Positions 21,498-31,608 of a DNA stretch of 64,000 bases are shown here, piece by piece; position 1 is the first letter of the stretch; each line of letters begins with the position of its first letter. A program made the translations under genes and the position numbers. Origin of the DNA: Oreohelix idahoensis (lineage: Eukaryota; Mollusca; Gastropoda; Stylommatophora; Oreohelicidae); contig JAMPIV010014150.1 in assembly GCA_024509875.1 (NCBI GenBank), positions 62,001-126,000 of the forward strand, written 5' to 3'. The notes under the pieces were generated by a model. That model saw nothing but the letters and a program-made list of their open reading frames with translations, was not told where the DNA came from and did not search any database.

Positions 21498-22493
21498 TTC
21501 TCCTCTCGTTTACTAGGTTTCTTGCGTGATGTTGGGCAGTTCCTAGGCTGAGCAACTCTTTCAGTTGTTCGTTTTATTGTTAGCAGGTAGTGATCACTTC
21601 CAATCTCTGGCCCCTTCCAGACTCTTGCATCTCGGACATATCTGAATGAGCTTCTCCGAACAATGGCATAGTCGATCACTGACTTCTCATTCTTGGTTGG
21701 TTCACATCTAGTGTATGCATGTATGCGCTTATGGGGAAACTTTGTGTTTGTAATGATCAGATTCTGCTCACTGCAGAATCTAAGGAGTCGCTTTCCATTG
21801 TCATTGAGAGTATCTTCTCCATATCTTCCGATAACTCCACCCCATCTAGCATGGTCATTTCCAACTCTGGCATTAAAATCTCCGAGCATGATAACTTCAT
21901 CTAGGCAGTCATCCACTGTCCTTTGAAGCAGCTCGAAGAATTCCTCCTTGACCTCTGCTCTCTCATCCTCATTTGGCCCATACACTATGACCAGGTTGAC
22001 TATGGTTTCTCCTTCTTTTAGTTTTACAACCATAATGCGCTCCGAGACAAAGTTCCATCCCTTGATACTATCTTTTTGATTTTGGGCCACAATGCAACCC
22101 ACGCCCCCTTTAGCTCTTTCAGATATGAGTAAACCACTGTAGAGCAACGTGTTGCCATCGAGATCCATGACTCCTTGTCCTTTTTTCTTTGTTTCCGTTA
22201 TAGCCAGGATTTCTAGTTTTGCTTTCCTCATCTCTTCCACCAGCTCCTCTTCCTTCTCATTTATACTTCTTGTGTTCCAAGTTCCATAAGTCGTAGTCCG
22301 TAGTCCGTTCCAGTTCGTCGCCTTTAGAATCAGTCCGGTTTTCTCTCTTGTATTGCTCGTAATCATAGTTTAAGACAAACAGGTGATTGGCCTGTTGTGC
22401 CTTTGCATGGTGGAGGGGCTGCCTCCTTACGGCCTCCATGCAGGCCGCCCTCCTCCTTTTTCATCCGGGCTTGGGACCGGCATAGGCGGAGTT
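19326..22493 (-). mobile_element. Complete RTE-like LINE, 3.17 kb, inserted into element C
   Basis: A 12-bp duplication aggttgtattac lies at 19314-19325 and 22494-22505, so both ends are known. The element has an endonuclease frame and a reverse transcriptase frame and no RNase H. Its 3' end is a TTAC-type short repeat on this strand rather than poly(A). Size, domain content and repeat tail fit the RTE clade (BovB/CFDP2-like proteins). About 130 bp of GC-rich 5' leader precedes the first frame. A truncated, nearly identical copy lies at 980-1737 and a 33-bp 3' scrap at 52351. Confidence 0.9.
21494..22366 (-). CDS. LINE APE-type endonuclease frame
   Basis: This 290-codon frame is the apurinic-type endonuclease that nicks target DNA for reverse transcription. 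Visible motifs are TWNTRSI, ILAITETK with the catalytic Glu, GVGCIVA, VIVYGPNEDE, LGDFNARVG with Asp and Asn, DYAIVRR and the terminal GSDHYLLT with the Asp-His pair. All are intact. It ends in a basic linker (SRKKPSKREEK) that runs directly into the reverse transcriptase frame through an ATGA overlap. The start codon is uncertain. Upstream, 22257-22439 holds a second short frame in another phase. Confidence 0.9.
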   Translation of the reverse strand: MITSNTREKTGLILKATNWNGLRTTTYGTWNTRSINEKEEELVEEMRKAKLEILAITETKKKGQGVMDLDGNTLLYSGLLISERAKGGVGCIVAQNQKDSIKGWNFVSERIMVVKLKEGETIVNLVIVYGPNEDERAEVKEEFFELLQRTVDDCLDEVIMLGDFNARVGNDHARWGGVIGRYGEDTLNDNGKRLLRFCSEQNLIITNTKFPHKRIHAYTRCEPTKNEKSVIDYAIVRRSSFRYVRDARVWKGPEIGSDHYLLTIKRTTERVAQPRNCPTSRKKPSKREEK

Positions 22494-22505
22494 AGGTTGT
22501 ATTAC

Positions 22506-23526
22506 ATGTTTGCCAATTTTGTGTCCTAGAAATGAAATTTCATTGAACTAAATTTCTATTTTGGATGGACGGGCTGTGATATTGTGTATTCTAAGTGTCT
22601 GTAGTAAAGATTGTACACCATCCACATGCTCTTCCCACGTGTCATGAAACATGCAAATGTCATCTATATAAGATATAAGATCAGTACGGCTCCCAAATAC
22701 TCGACGCATCATCCGTACAAAAGTTGCAGGCGCATTTTTGAGCCCAAAACACATGACATTGTATTGGAACAAACCCTTAGATGTTGCAAACGCCGTCAAC
22801 GGTTTACATTCTTCGGTCAAAGGAATCTGCCAATACCCTTTTGACAAATCGAATTTGTTAAAGAAAGTAGCGGAAGCTAAACGAGGTAGCAAGTCCTCCA
22901 ACAAAGGCATCGGTCAGAATCCGATATCGTGACTTTATTTAGTCGACGGAAATCAATGCATGTACGAATGGATTTGTCTTTCTTCCGTATTGCTACCATC
23001 GGTAAACAAAATGGAGAATCTGATGGAGAGATTATACCCATTTTCAACATATTGTCAACCTCGCTATCAACCTGCTCTCTGATATGCAAAGGAATTGCAT
23101 ACGGTCGTAACTTAATAGGAGTGGAATCCAATAATTTTATTTTGTGAGAAATAATGTTTGTTCGTCCAGGCAGATCAGACAACACATCTTCAAAAGATTG
23201 CAATAGATTGAGAATCTGATTTTTCTGATCTAACAGTAAACCGTTACAAATGATTACATCCTTCCAAGTTTCAGAAGCTTGGAAAGGTACCACAGGAAAA
23301 TCAAGCAGTACATCCGCAAAACTGGTTGATTCTTCATCAACTAAAGCAATAGATGCTAGATGAGGAGATTGATTTGTGATAGATTCACAAATATGTTTAA
23401 GTGGAATAGGTCGAGAAATGTAAGGTTGTAACATGTTAGTGTGGAATGTTTTTCTTTTTCCCCTAATGTTGAGGATGTAATCCATGTCGGTTTTCTTACC
23501 CACAACTTTAAAAGGCCCTTGCTATG
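22506..23526 (-). pseudogene. Element C: integrase tail and reverse transcriptase
   Basis: In the - strand sense, 23503 to 22877 begins with an integrase C-terminal segment (DMDYILNIRGKRKTFHTNML). It then passes into the reverse transcriptase N-terminus (IKLRPYAIPLHIREQVD, CIDFRRLN). After a frameshift near 22915, 22910-22548 continues with FDLSKGYWQIPL, FGLKNAPATF and the catalytic YIDD. The integrase end standing directly before RT shows that element C had the same unusual pol order as A and B. The region is cut on the right by insertion of element B (duplicated ctatg) and on the left by the LINE. Confidence 0.85.
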
Positions 23527-24671
23527 TGTAACTGTCTTTTTTTCTTGTTGAGGTGATCACTGGCCCAAGACAGTATACATGTTGTTAGATGTGTAGTGCG
23601 AGCGTATGATGAATTGAGTGTGGGTGCGAATGAAGACGCGAATGTGTTTAGGCTCGTATAGATGTAGATCCTGCAACCCATACTCTCACATGCAGTAATC
23701 AAGGATGCTTTGACACTGCAGGCATGTTTCAAGACATTTATTGACGGGAACGCACATAATATCAACAGGAACAGTCAGTGTAACAAGGTCATGCTGACCT
23801 GACATCGATAGGTATACATTTGGCATTCAAAAAGGTAAACATCAGAATAGACGTGCATGGTCAATAGCAAAGTTCTTCAATAATGACAGTTCGTAGCGTC
23901 GCCCTTGGCGTCTCTGACTAAACGCGTCAGATGCCTTAGTTACCTTGACACACAGGTGCAACTTGGCACTCCCTGCCAATTGCACATAACAGGCTGTAGT
24001 ATAATAGCCGGAAGCACAGGCCTCGTCCTAACGTCGGCCGTGTACTTCTGTTAAATAGGTTATCATCAACCCTGCAGTAATACTTATTGTAGGTAGAAGT
24101 TCCGCCAATCTGCGGCTCCCACAATATATCTTCGTCACTGGATTTCTGGACAATATAAGACTAACAGTCTTGGATGGCTACCTCGAGCACAAATATATAA
24201 GTTCTGAAATGGCGGATCCGTGAACTGCTGTTCACCCTAGGTAATCCTTTACATGTTCTGCCACCGAAAAGCGTAATAATGCATAAAGGTCGGTATTACC
24301 TGGTAAATGAATCCTCAGAACTACACAAGGAATTCTGTCGTCATCCCGACGCACAGAGATTCACTGGGGAAAACTGCCATAGCAGTTACTTCGAAGATTC
24401 TCCCCGAAAAACAATGGACTCTTGGTCCCTTCAGAAAAACAGGACCTCCCGGCTTCCCGGAAGTATATCTCACTCCCGCTTAAAAAACCTTCCCATAGGC
24501 CTACGCCCGAACTGACAACCTCCGACCCTAAAGGTCAAACACAATGAATGAATAAACAAGGGAAGACAACCCCTAATCAACCTGACATCGCAGGTAAAGA
24601 CACAATTATACTTATGATACAAACATAAGCAAATAACTTGACAGATGACTCCGTCGAAAATGACAGCAACA
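23527..24671 (-). repeat. 3' LTR of element B
   Basis: 1,145 bp, matching 31609-32753. It starts tgtaactgtc and ends gacagcaaca in + orientation, giving TG...CA ends. The open frames inside it (for example 23508-23765, 23936-24124) also occur in the other LTR and are not genes. Confidence 0.95.
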
Positions 24672-25104
24672 TTACTACCACCCCCCTGTAAAAAAAAAAA
24701 ATGCAATTTTTTTTTTTTAATATGCTCATGAGCAAGATAGCACCAGTATCACTTCTGTGCTCATGCAAACAATGAACCTAATATCAGGTACAATAGAAGA
24801 GGGTACAAATCATCTCCCAACATAGGAGAAAATATTTCCTTTAAGCCAAACAAACTAAGGGATACCATTCAAGAAACCTAAGTTGCTGGCAATACCAATC
24901 ATATATCAAACATTACTAAATAATATAATCATAGCAATATACAAATGTCAATGCTATTTTAGCAACATATCACTGATGGATGGACAAAATGAAATTTGTT
25001 AAATTATCTAAACATCATCCAAATACATTTGTATTACAACATATTATGATATTAAGGACAGACCTAAGTCTGAAAATATATCAGGAAAAACTAGGACACA
25101 AGAT
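24672..25104 (-). other. 3' untranslated region and polypurine tract of element B
   Basis: In element sense the purine tract aggggggtggtagtaa (plus-strand 24672-24687) abuts the 3' LTR. The rest, between the pol stop and the tract, is AT-rich with no coding signal. Confidence 0.7.
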
Positions 25105-26004
25105 TTAACTGGAATCATGTGGGCATCTAGACAATATGTCCGCCATCACATTATCCGAACCACGGATAGCTCGCACCGTGAAATGGAAAGGCTGAAGAGC
25201 AATAGCATAACGAGTAGATCTCGAGCTCTTCAAATCCTTACTTTGCATAGCCGTAAGAGCTTTTTGGTCGGTTTCCATAAAGAAATGCGCGCCCAGAAGG
25301 AACCTTTGTAGCTTAAGAATGGACCAAACCATAGCCAACAATTCACGGTCCAAAACCGAGTAATTCCTTTCTGCCGCATTCAGCTTCCTAGAAATATACA
25401 TTACAGGATGCAGAGTTCCTGAATATTCCTGCATTAGTGCCGCTCCAATGCCAGTGGAAGAGGCATCACTACGAAGGACAAAAGTCTTATCAATCGTCGG
25501 TAGTCTTAAGATAGGATGAGATGAGAACAAATTCTTAACCTGATCCAATGAAGATTGGCATTCTTGGGACCAACGCACCATATTAGGAGAACCTTTTTTC
25601 AATAACGTTGAAAGTGGTGCCATAATGGAGGACAGATTCTCAATGAATCTTCCATAGAATTGTATCAATCCCAAGAGACTACGCACTTGCTTTTTTGTCT
25701 TCGGAACCGAGATATTTAATATCTTTGAAATGTTTTGGTCCTCTGTCTTCAACAGACCATGACCAACTCGATGACTTAGGAAGGAAATTTCACTAAACCC
25801 AACAAAAGCTTTAGAGGGTTTAGCAGTCAAACTATGCTCACGTAGAGTAGATAGCAATTCCTTCAGACCCACATAGTGTTCTTCCCAAGTATCGCTGAAA
25901 AGACAGATGTCGTCTAAATATGCAATGACATCTGCACGATCTGATAGAATTCGTCGCATCATGCGTACGAAAGTCGCTGGGGCGTTCATAAGCCCGAAAG
26001 GCAT
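25105..26004 (-). CDS. Element B pol, part 2: RT catalytic core and RNase H
   Basis: This is the continuation of the element B polyprotein after a one-base shift. It opens with MPFGLMNAPATF, reaches the catalytic YLDD of reverse transcriptase (about 25915), then the connection domain (SLLGLIQFYGRF) and RNase H (RSDASSTGIGAAL, YSVLDRELLAMVW, TDQKALT), ending DILSRCPHDSS. All expected acidic residues are present. The first Met is an internal residue, not a real start. It belongs in one frame with the upstream part; the break lies in the run of T near 26032. Confidence 0.9.
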   Translation of the reverse strand: MPFGLMNAPATFVRMMRRILSDRADVIAYLDDICLFSDTWEEHYVGLKELLSTLREHSLTAKPSKAFVGFSEISFLSHRVGHGLLKTEDQNISKILNISVPKTKKQVRSLLGLIQFYGRFIENLSSIMAPLSTLLKKGSPNMVRWSQECQSSLDQVKNLFSSHPILRLPTIDKTFVLRSDASSTGIGAALMQEYSGTLHPVMYISRKLNAAERNYSVLDRELLAMVWSILKLQRFLLGAHFFMETDQKALTAMQSKDLKSSRSTRYAIALQPFHFTVRAIRGSDNVMADILSRCPHDSS

Positions 26005-26026
26005 AAAATTCCATTGAAACAGACCC

Positions 26027-29000
26027 CTAGGTGTCGAAAAAAGCAGTGAGAGGTTTGGCGTGTTCCGTCAGTGGGACTTGCCAATAACCTTTCGACAAGT
26101 CTAGTTTAGTAAAGAATTTAGCTTTAGAAAGTCTAATAAGTAGATCATCTAATAACGGCATAGGTTCAGCATCGAACTTCGTAACTTGATTTAATTTGCG
26201 ATAATCAACGCAAAGACGTATGTTATTGTCTTTCTTTCGAACAATAACTATCGACGAAGAATAAGCTGAAGTGGATGGTTCAATTATTTGTAGTTGAATC
26301 ATTTCATCCAATTCTTTCTCGACTTGTGCTTGAAAATGAATAGGTATTGGGTATGGTCTTACTCTGATCGGATTACGATCAGTAAGTATGATGTCATGTT
26401 CTATGACATCTGTGTGTCCAGGAATGTCGGTAAGGACATCCTGATATGATTGTAACGTAGAGGATACTTGACGCTGTTCCTCAAAAGACAAGTTGGAAGA
26501 GACTGTAACGTCTCTCCACGATTCCATTGAAGTAAGTGGAATCGCAGGAAGAGGTAAGTTCACGTCAGAAAAAATAGTTTCCTCATCCTGTATAACGGAC
26601 AGGGATGAGATGTGACCATGTTGAACTGGAGAGTCGTCCGTCGCCTGGAAAATAGGCTGTAAATAGTCTGGACGTTCAATAAACTCTGTTAGCATATTTA
26701 TATGGAAGGTTTTATGCCTTCCATCCACATCGACAATATAGTCGACATCAGAAATTTTCGAGACTATAGTGTATGGACCCTTCCAAGAAATGAGAAGTCT
26801 ATTCTCTCTTGAGGGCAGTAAGACATATGCTTTGTCTCCAGGACAAAGTTGACGTAGGCGTCTTTTCTTATTAGCAAATCGCCTAGCTTTTTCTTTCGCA
26901 AATTCGGAAGATGAAGTTGCTAACCTGCACGATTCGATAATCTTTTCCCTAAGAGCTATAACATATTCATATGACGATTGTGTATCATCGTCGATATTAT
27001 CGGAAGTTATCAAATCGTGTAACAAGGACATTGGCCCGCGCGGTTGCGCGCCAAAGACAAGTTCGAAAGGAGAAAACCCTGTATGCTCGTTGGGAACCTC
27101 TCTATAGGCAAAGAGGACTGCAGGTAAAACCCTGTCCCAATCTTCAGGATGATCCTCCGTTATCTTGCCAAGTAAGTTCTTTAGTGTCCTGTTAAGACGT
27201 TCTACCAATCCATTGGACATTGGATGATAAATACTACTGAGAGACCTTTTAATGTCTAGCGTAGCCATTACCTGAGACATAACGTCCGAAATTAACTGAG
27301 TGCCGTGATCCGACAGTATTTCTCCGGGGAATCCCAGACGAGAAAATACGAGCCAAAGAGCATCAGCGATATCGACAGTTGATATGCTCTTCAGAGGAAT
27401 AGCCTCTGGCCAACGCGTGCACATGTCCACGCAAGTGAGGATAAATTGGTGTCCTCTGGCTGACTTAATTTTGAACGGACCAATGATGTCTATAGCCATT
27501 TTCTGAAACGGCCGAATCGGAATATCTGCAGCCTGAATAGGAGCAGCATGTCTCGGACCCCTAGACTTGACCTCTTGACAAATTTTGCAAGATCGGCAAT
27601 AAATTCGGATGTCTTTATTCACGAATGGCCAAAAGAATGACGCAAGGACTCTAGTTTTAGTTCTGGAAAAACCCATGTGTCCCGCACACTGAGAATCGTG
27701 TGCATGCCGAAGAATTAAGGCTCTCATACACTTAGGCACAAGAATTTGCGAGTGCATAGACTTGTCCGAGTGTTGTACCATTCGTACCAATATACCATTC
27801 TTCATAGTGATATACGATTTGTGATTCGTATTTTGATTGGGATCCCCTTTCTTTGCAAGAAGGAAGTATTTCTTCAAAGAAGGATCCTCTTCTTGACGTT
27901 TAACAAACGAGTCATGGGAAATCACCAAGTGCTCGTCTTGGCTATCAACTTCATTACTATTATCAGATGAAGTTGGGGGATTAAGAGCTTGAGCTCTTGT
28001 CACCACTGCATTGACCGTTTGAATGTTTTTTTCTTCCCAACTAGAAATTTGTTGCGGGGTGCATTCCTTAACCCCATGAATACGACCGATTATAAGATCC
28101 GCAATAGGATTAGGAAGAAGAAGACATGCATGGACATCTCCTGTGAAGAAAGGAGTGTCAATCCTAATAATAGCAGTAGGATAGCTTTCCATAGTACCAC
28201 CAAATGTAACACATTTGATTGTTTTTCCAGTGGCACAGCAAGGATCTATCAGAGACTCCTTAACCCCGACGGTAGTACATCCCGAATCGAAAAGTACTGA
28301 GACTAGCCTATCATTTATTAGACCTTTATGTAAGATGAGAGATCCTCTCCCATCATGCGCAACTGTAGCAGGTAGAGCAGGAAGAGGGTGACCACAACTT
28401 AGCGTAGATACAGTTGATGAGTCAAACAATGTTAAGCATTGGGGGCATTCAGTTGCTCTCCCAAAATCGAAAGCACAACCAGTGATAGCCCTAGAGTTAC
28501 CACTATCATTTACTGTATTACAGGCTCCATCAAACTCTTGTTGCGCAGAGTTTGCCTGTTGGTAAGGTCTTTTTTTGTTAAACCTAGGTCTACCTCGATT
28601 ATCATTTCCCCTGTAATTATTTTGACTATCATTTCCCCTGTAATTATTTCGACTATCATTTCCCCTGTAATTGTGATCATATTGCCTATTGTAATCATCA
28701 TTCCGGTTTGAATCCCGGTTTCTAAATTCACCATCGTCATAATCTTGACGTCGAGAATGATTACCTCGAAAATTTGAATAGTTATTATTTGGATAGCCTT
28801 TACGAAAGTGTCTCAAATTATTACCACTAAAATTACGAGAACTACCATCTTGTCTCCACTGCATAGACGAAGAACCATCATGTGTTGGATTACTCCGCTT
28901 CTGAGTGTAATTTTGATTACTTCCCCTATTCCAATTTTGTTGAGCACCCTGAAATTTTTTTCTGAAATTAGGGCCATATGGTGTTGCCGAAGCAGCTGGC

Positions 29001-29668
29001 AACCCTTCTTTCACTTTAGAATTGCTAACTGTAGCATGGGGATGTGCTGTGGCATACTGACAACAGTATTCCTCCATTTCTTTTAAGTTTTTAGGCTTAC
29101 GCTCATGAAGGAATGCAAGAAAAGAATCATTAACAGATGACAAAACCTTATCTCGCAATAATAAGTCCATTAGACCTTCATATGTTTTCTCAATCTGAGA
29201 CAACTCAACCCATCGTGTAAATGTACGACGTATCTTTGTAACAAAATCAGAGAAATCTACTCCATTTTCTGGCAACATTGTCCTAAAACGAAGACGATAG
29301 TCTTCTTGTTTTAATTGGTATTTCTTTAGTAATGCTGCCCTGACAACATCATAATTAGTCCTCTCATGTTCGTCTATTGTCATAAGAGTAGTCACTGTGT
29401 CACCTGTAAAAAATGGCATCAGTTGTTCAACATATTTTTCCTTTTTTATGTTATGCGTATCGCACAAAAATTGGAATCTATCTAGATAATCTGCTACGTC
29501 ATCCTTTAAAGGATTGAAATGAGGCAATTTAATCCTACTAACAAACTCCTTTGTCGTACTCGAAGTTGTTTGCTGAGCACCCGTACTCGCCAATTTCAAT
29601 TTCTCTAACTCCAAAATTGCGAGTTTTTCATCAAGTTCCATCTTCTGTTTTCTTTCCTCATGTTCCAT
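26027..29668 (-). CDS. Element B gag-pol, part 1: gag, protease, integrase, RT start
   Basis: This 1,213-codon frame starts in the gag region. An Asn/Arg/Gly-rich basic stretch with repeated NYRGND blocks (about residues 280-360) stands where element A has a zinc knuckle; no CX2CX4HX4C motif is present. The protease motif is FDSG near 461. The integrase has the zinc-binding part (CRSCKICQ) and a DDE core: LTCVDMC near 743, LSDHGTQ near 783, NGLVERLNR near 818. A GPYTIVSK-type tail follows. Reverse transcriptase starts (CVDYRKLN near 1151, FTKLDLSKGYWQ) and is cut by a premature stop at LTAFFDT, where the frame shifts. The order INT before RT is unambiguous within this one frame. Confidence 0.92.
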   Translation of the reverse strand: MEHEERKQKMELDEKLAILELEKLKLASTGAQQTTSSTTKEFVSRIKLPHFNPLKDDVADYLDRFQFLCDTHNIKKEKYVEQLMPFFTGDTVTTLMTIDEHERTNYDVVRAALLKKYQLKQEDYRLRFRTMLPENGVDFSDFVTKIRRTFTRWVELSQIEKTYEGLMDLLLRDKVLSSVNDSFLAFLHERKPKNLKEMEEYCCQYATAHPHATVSNSKVKEGLPAASATPYGPNFRKKFQGAQQNWNRGSNQNYTQKRSNPTHDGSSSMQWRQDGSSRNFSGNNLRHFRKGYPNNNYSNFRGNHSRRQDYDDGEFRNRDSNRNDDYNRQYDHNYRGNDSRNNYRGNDSQNNYRGNDNRGRPRFNKKRPYQQANSAQQEFDGACNTVNDSGNSRAITGCAFDFGRATECPQCLTLFDSSTVSTLSCGHPLPALPATVAHDGRGSLILHKGLINDRLVSVLFDSGCTTVGVKESLIDPCCATGKTIKCVTFGGTMESYPTAIIRIDTPFFTGDVHACLLLPNPIADLIIGRIHGVKECTPQQISSWEEKNIQTVNAVVTRAQALNPPTSSDNSNEVDSQDEHLVISHDSFVKRQEEDPSLKKYFLLAKKGDPNQNTNHKSYITMKNGILVRMVQHSDKSMHSQILVPKCMRALILRHAHDSQCAGHMGFSRTKTRVLASFFWPFVNKDIRIYCRSCKICQEVKSRGPRHAAPIQAADIPIRPFQKMAIDIIGPFKIKSARGHQFILTCVDMCTRWPEAIPLKSISTVDIADALWLVFSRLGFPGEILSDHGTQLISDVMSQVMATLDIKRSLSSIYHPMSNGLVERLNRTLKNLLGKITEDHPEDWDRVLPAVLFAYREVPNEHTGFSPFELVFGAQPRGPMSLLHDLITSDNIDDDTQSSYEYVIALREKIIESCRLATSSSEFAKEKARRFANKKRRLRQLCPGDKAYVLLPSRENRLLISWKGPYTIVSKISDVDYIVDVDGRHKTFHINMLTEFIERPDYLQPIFQATDDSPVQHGHISSLSVIQDEETIFSDVNLPLPAIPLTSMESWRDVTVSSNLSFEEQRQVSSTLQSYQDVLTDIPGHTDVIEHDIILTDRNPIRVRPYPIPIHFQAQVEKELDEMIQLQIIEPSTSAYSSSIVIVRKKDNNIRLCVDYRKLNQVTKFDAEPMPLLDDLLIRLSKAKFFTKLDLSKGYWQVPLTEHAKPLTAFFDT

Positions 29669-30042
29669 TTTTCTAATTTCAGCCTCAGCAGCAGCTTGAA
29701 GTTTTTTTTCCTCTGCAGCAGCTTGAAGTTTTTTTTTTCCTCTGCAGCAGCTTGAGCTTGAATTTTTTTGTCTTCCATTTCCATCTGGAATTTTCTTTCA
29801 TCAGCTTGAGCTTTTCTCTCCTCAGCCTCTCTTTGATACCTTCTTTCTTCAAGTTCTAATCTTCTATTCTCAGCTTCTAGCTTCTTTAGTTCAGCTTCTG
29901 CTTTCAATTTAATTTCCTCTTTTTGTTTCTTTTCTTCTGACTTTAATGCAATGGCGAATTGAGCAGATGAATATTCTTCCAATTCTTTACCAGACTTACC
30001 AAGGGTCAACCCTTGCTGGATGAAGAAATCCAATGTAGACAT
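29605..30042 (-). CDS. Element B gag N-terminus, coiled coil
   Basis: This 145-codon frame starts MSTLDFFIQQGLTLGKSG and turns into a long Glu/Lys/Arg-rich heptad region, probably a coiled coil. The same charged start is seen in element A. It overlaps the longer frame at 26027-29668 in another phase. The two are separated by an imperfect direct repeat with runs of 8 and 10 T (29705-29738), so a length change in these runs likely split one gag frame. The ATG at 30040-30042 is the probable start of the whole polyprotein. Confidence 0.8.
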   Translation of the reverse strand: MSTLDFFIQQGLTLGKSGKELEEYSSAQFAIALKSEEKKQKEEIKLKAEAELKKLEAENRRLELEERRYQREAEERKAQADERKFQMEMEDKKIQAQAAAEEKKNFKLLQRKKNFKLLLRLKLEKWNMRKENRRWNLMKNSQFWS

Positions 30043-31608
30043 TCTGTCTAATGAGATCAGAAACCTGAAAAAAAATTAAATAAATTACCTTATCCCACTT
30101 CAATGGGAGACAAGTCTGAAATGCTAGACTTGTATACTCACTTTACTTTATTTTACTGTCTTAGTCTTAGACAAAGACTTTGTATGTTCCTCTTGTTTAT
30201 AATGTACCCAAAAAATCACTTGAGTACCTGTGGGAAAAAAAAATTCCCTTATATCCCACTCACTATGGGCACAAGTCTTTTTTTATAAAGAACTTGAATA
30301 TGTATTTACCTTGTCTCAATCTTTGTAGATAACAAGTCTTTTATCAAAGAACTTGTATAAATATCTTATATAATATTATTTAACAAACTCTATATGAAGA
30401 GTCTACCTTATCAATAATATCAAAACATGACCAAGTATGTGTATGTAGACTGTGCATGACAGTAATGTAGTACAACCAAAAAAAATACAAAGACAAAAAA
30501 TACAAAACAATACAAATGGCAACACTGTTTTAACCAAAAATGTGTAGAGAAATACACAAGAAAGGAGAGACCTACAGAATACAAACAAAACAATTCGACA
30601 ATCAAAACTGAAAAACAGACAAAATATTACAAAAACAACGTTAAGTACAATTACATCACAGCTAACATCAATAGCGACCAATTGTCACTAGCAAATTTCC
30701 AAATTAAGAAAATTTGCACCTACAGACCGCTTACAGTAAGCCTCGATCAAGTGGCATATTTACCGTAAGACCCACCAACCGAAAAAACCCGCAGAAAAAT
30801 ACACCAAAAACAGTAGAAGTGACATAAACATATAGCAATCAATTTCAATGTGTTGCAGAACAAGTTCAGTCACAGCTGAAACTAAAATAAATTTCTTGCT
30901 CCTTGCGAACACAGAAACGAAATGTCAAACGCGCACTGAACGTCAAATCCACTGTAACATAAAGTGGTATTCACGACCCAAAGTTACTATGACCTTCTCA
31001 AATTAGGGCTTGCACATTGAATGTTTACAATTTCACGTACTGTTTACAGACACTTGACCTCCAACAATGTAGCTTGAATGCTCTGACCTAGAAAAGTCTG
31101 TTGTTGAATGAAACGTGTCACAACCCGCAGTACTGTTTACAATAGGAACCCGCCTTCTATGCAGTTATGGTCCACGTAGCAAATGCCTAGTAGTTCACTT
31201 CAGTACTTGTCTTGTTATGCTTTATGTAGCATTATAATATAAATGCTCGTACTGTTTATTTGTGTCAACCGTTGATGACCTATATCTGTCCTGTTGTAGC
31301 CAAAACTTGCAAGTGTAGAATTAGCGTTGTGTGTTACGGCTGTCCCGTGTGTAGCTTAGACCCACAGATCAGAAGTGTAATGTGTACTTGTCCTTCTTGT
31401 AACTTTCTCGACAAAACTGGAGACATCATACATGTAACAGCCAACCAGGAATGTAAATTTCTGGATCCATAAATGTCAACAATAATGTCAAATGCTCGCT
31501 CTGTTCTTTTTAAACCCACAGATCTGGTCCATCCGAAATGTAAGTTTCTAGGCCACATTGGCGACAAGAAATGTATCATAAGAGCCCACGTAACTGGTCC
31601 ACCAGAAA
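30043..31608 (-). other. Leader of element B
   Basis: About 1.57 kb of AT-rich leader lies between the 5' LTR (31609) and gag. The open frames here are short and in different phases. Strings like ctggtccatccgaaatgtaag near 31524 echo the primer-site/LTR junction. Confidence 0.6.
31594..31604 (-). promoter_or_regulatory. Primer binding site of element B
   Basis: In element sense TGGTGGACCAG begins 4 bases after the 5' LTR. It starts with TGG, complementary to the CCA end of a tRNA. I do not assign the tRNA. Confidence 0.6.

Noticed and set aside
20632..21551. Open frames on the + strand of up to 148 codons
   Set aside because: Antisense shadows of the LINE reverse transcriptase and endonuclease.
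23508..24768. Open frames repeated at 31548-32839
   Set aside because: They lie in the two LTRs of element B and have no domain; identical copies reflect the LTRs, not a gene family.
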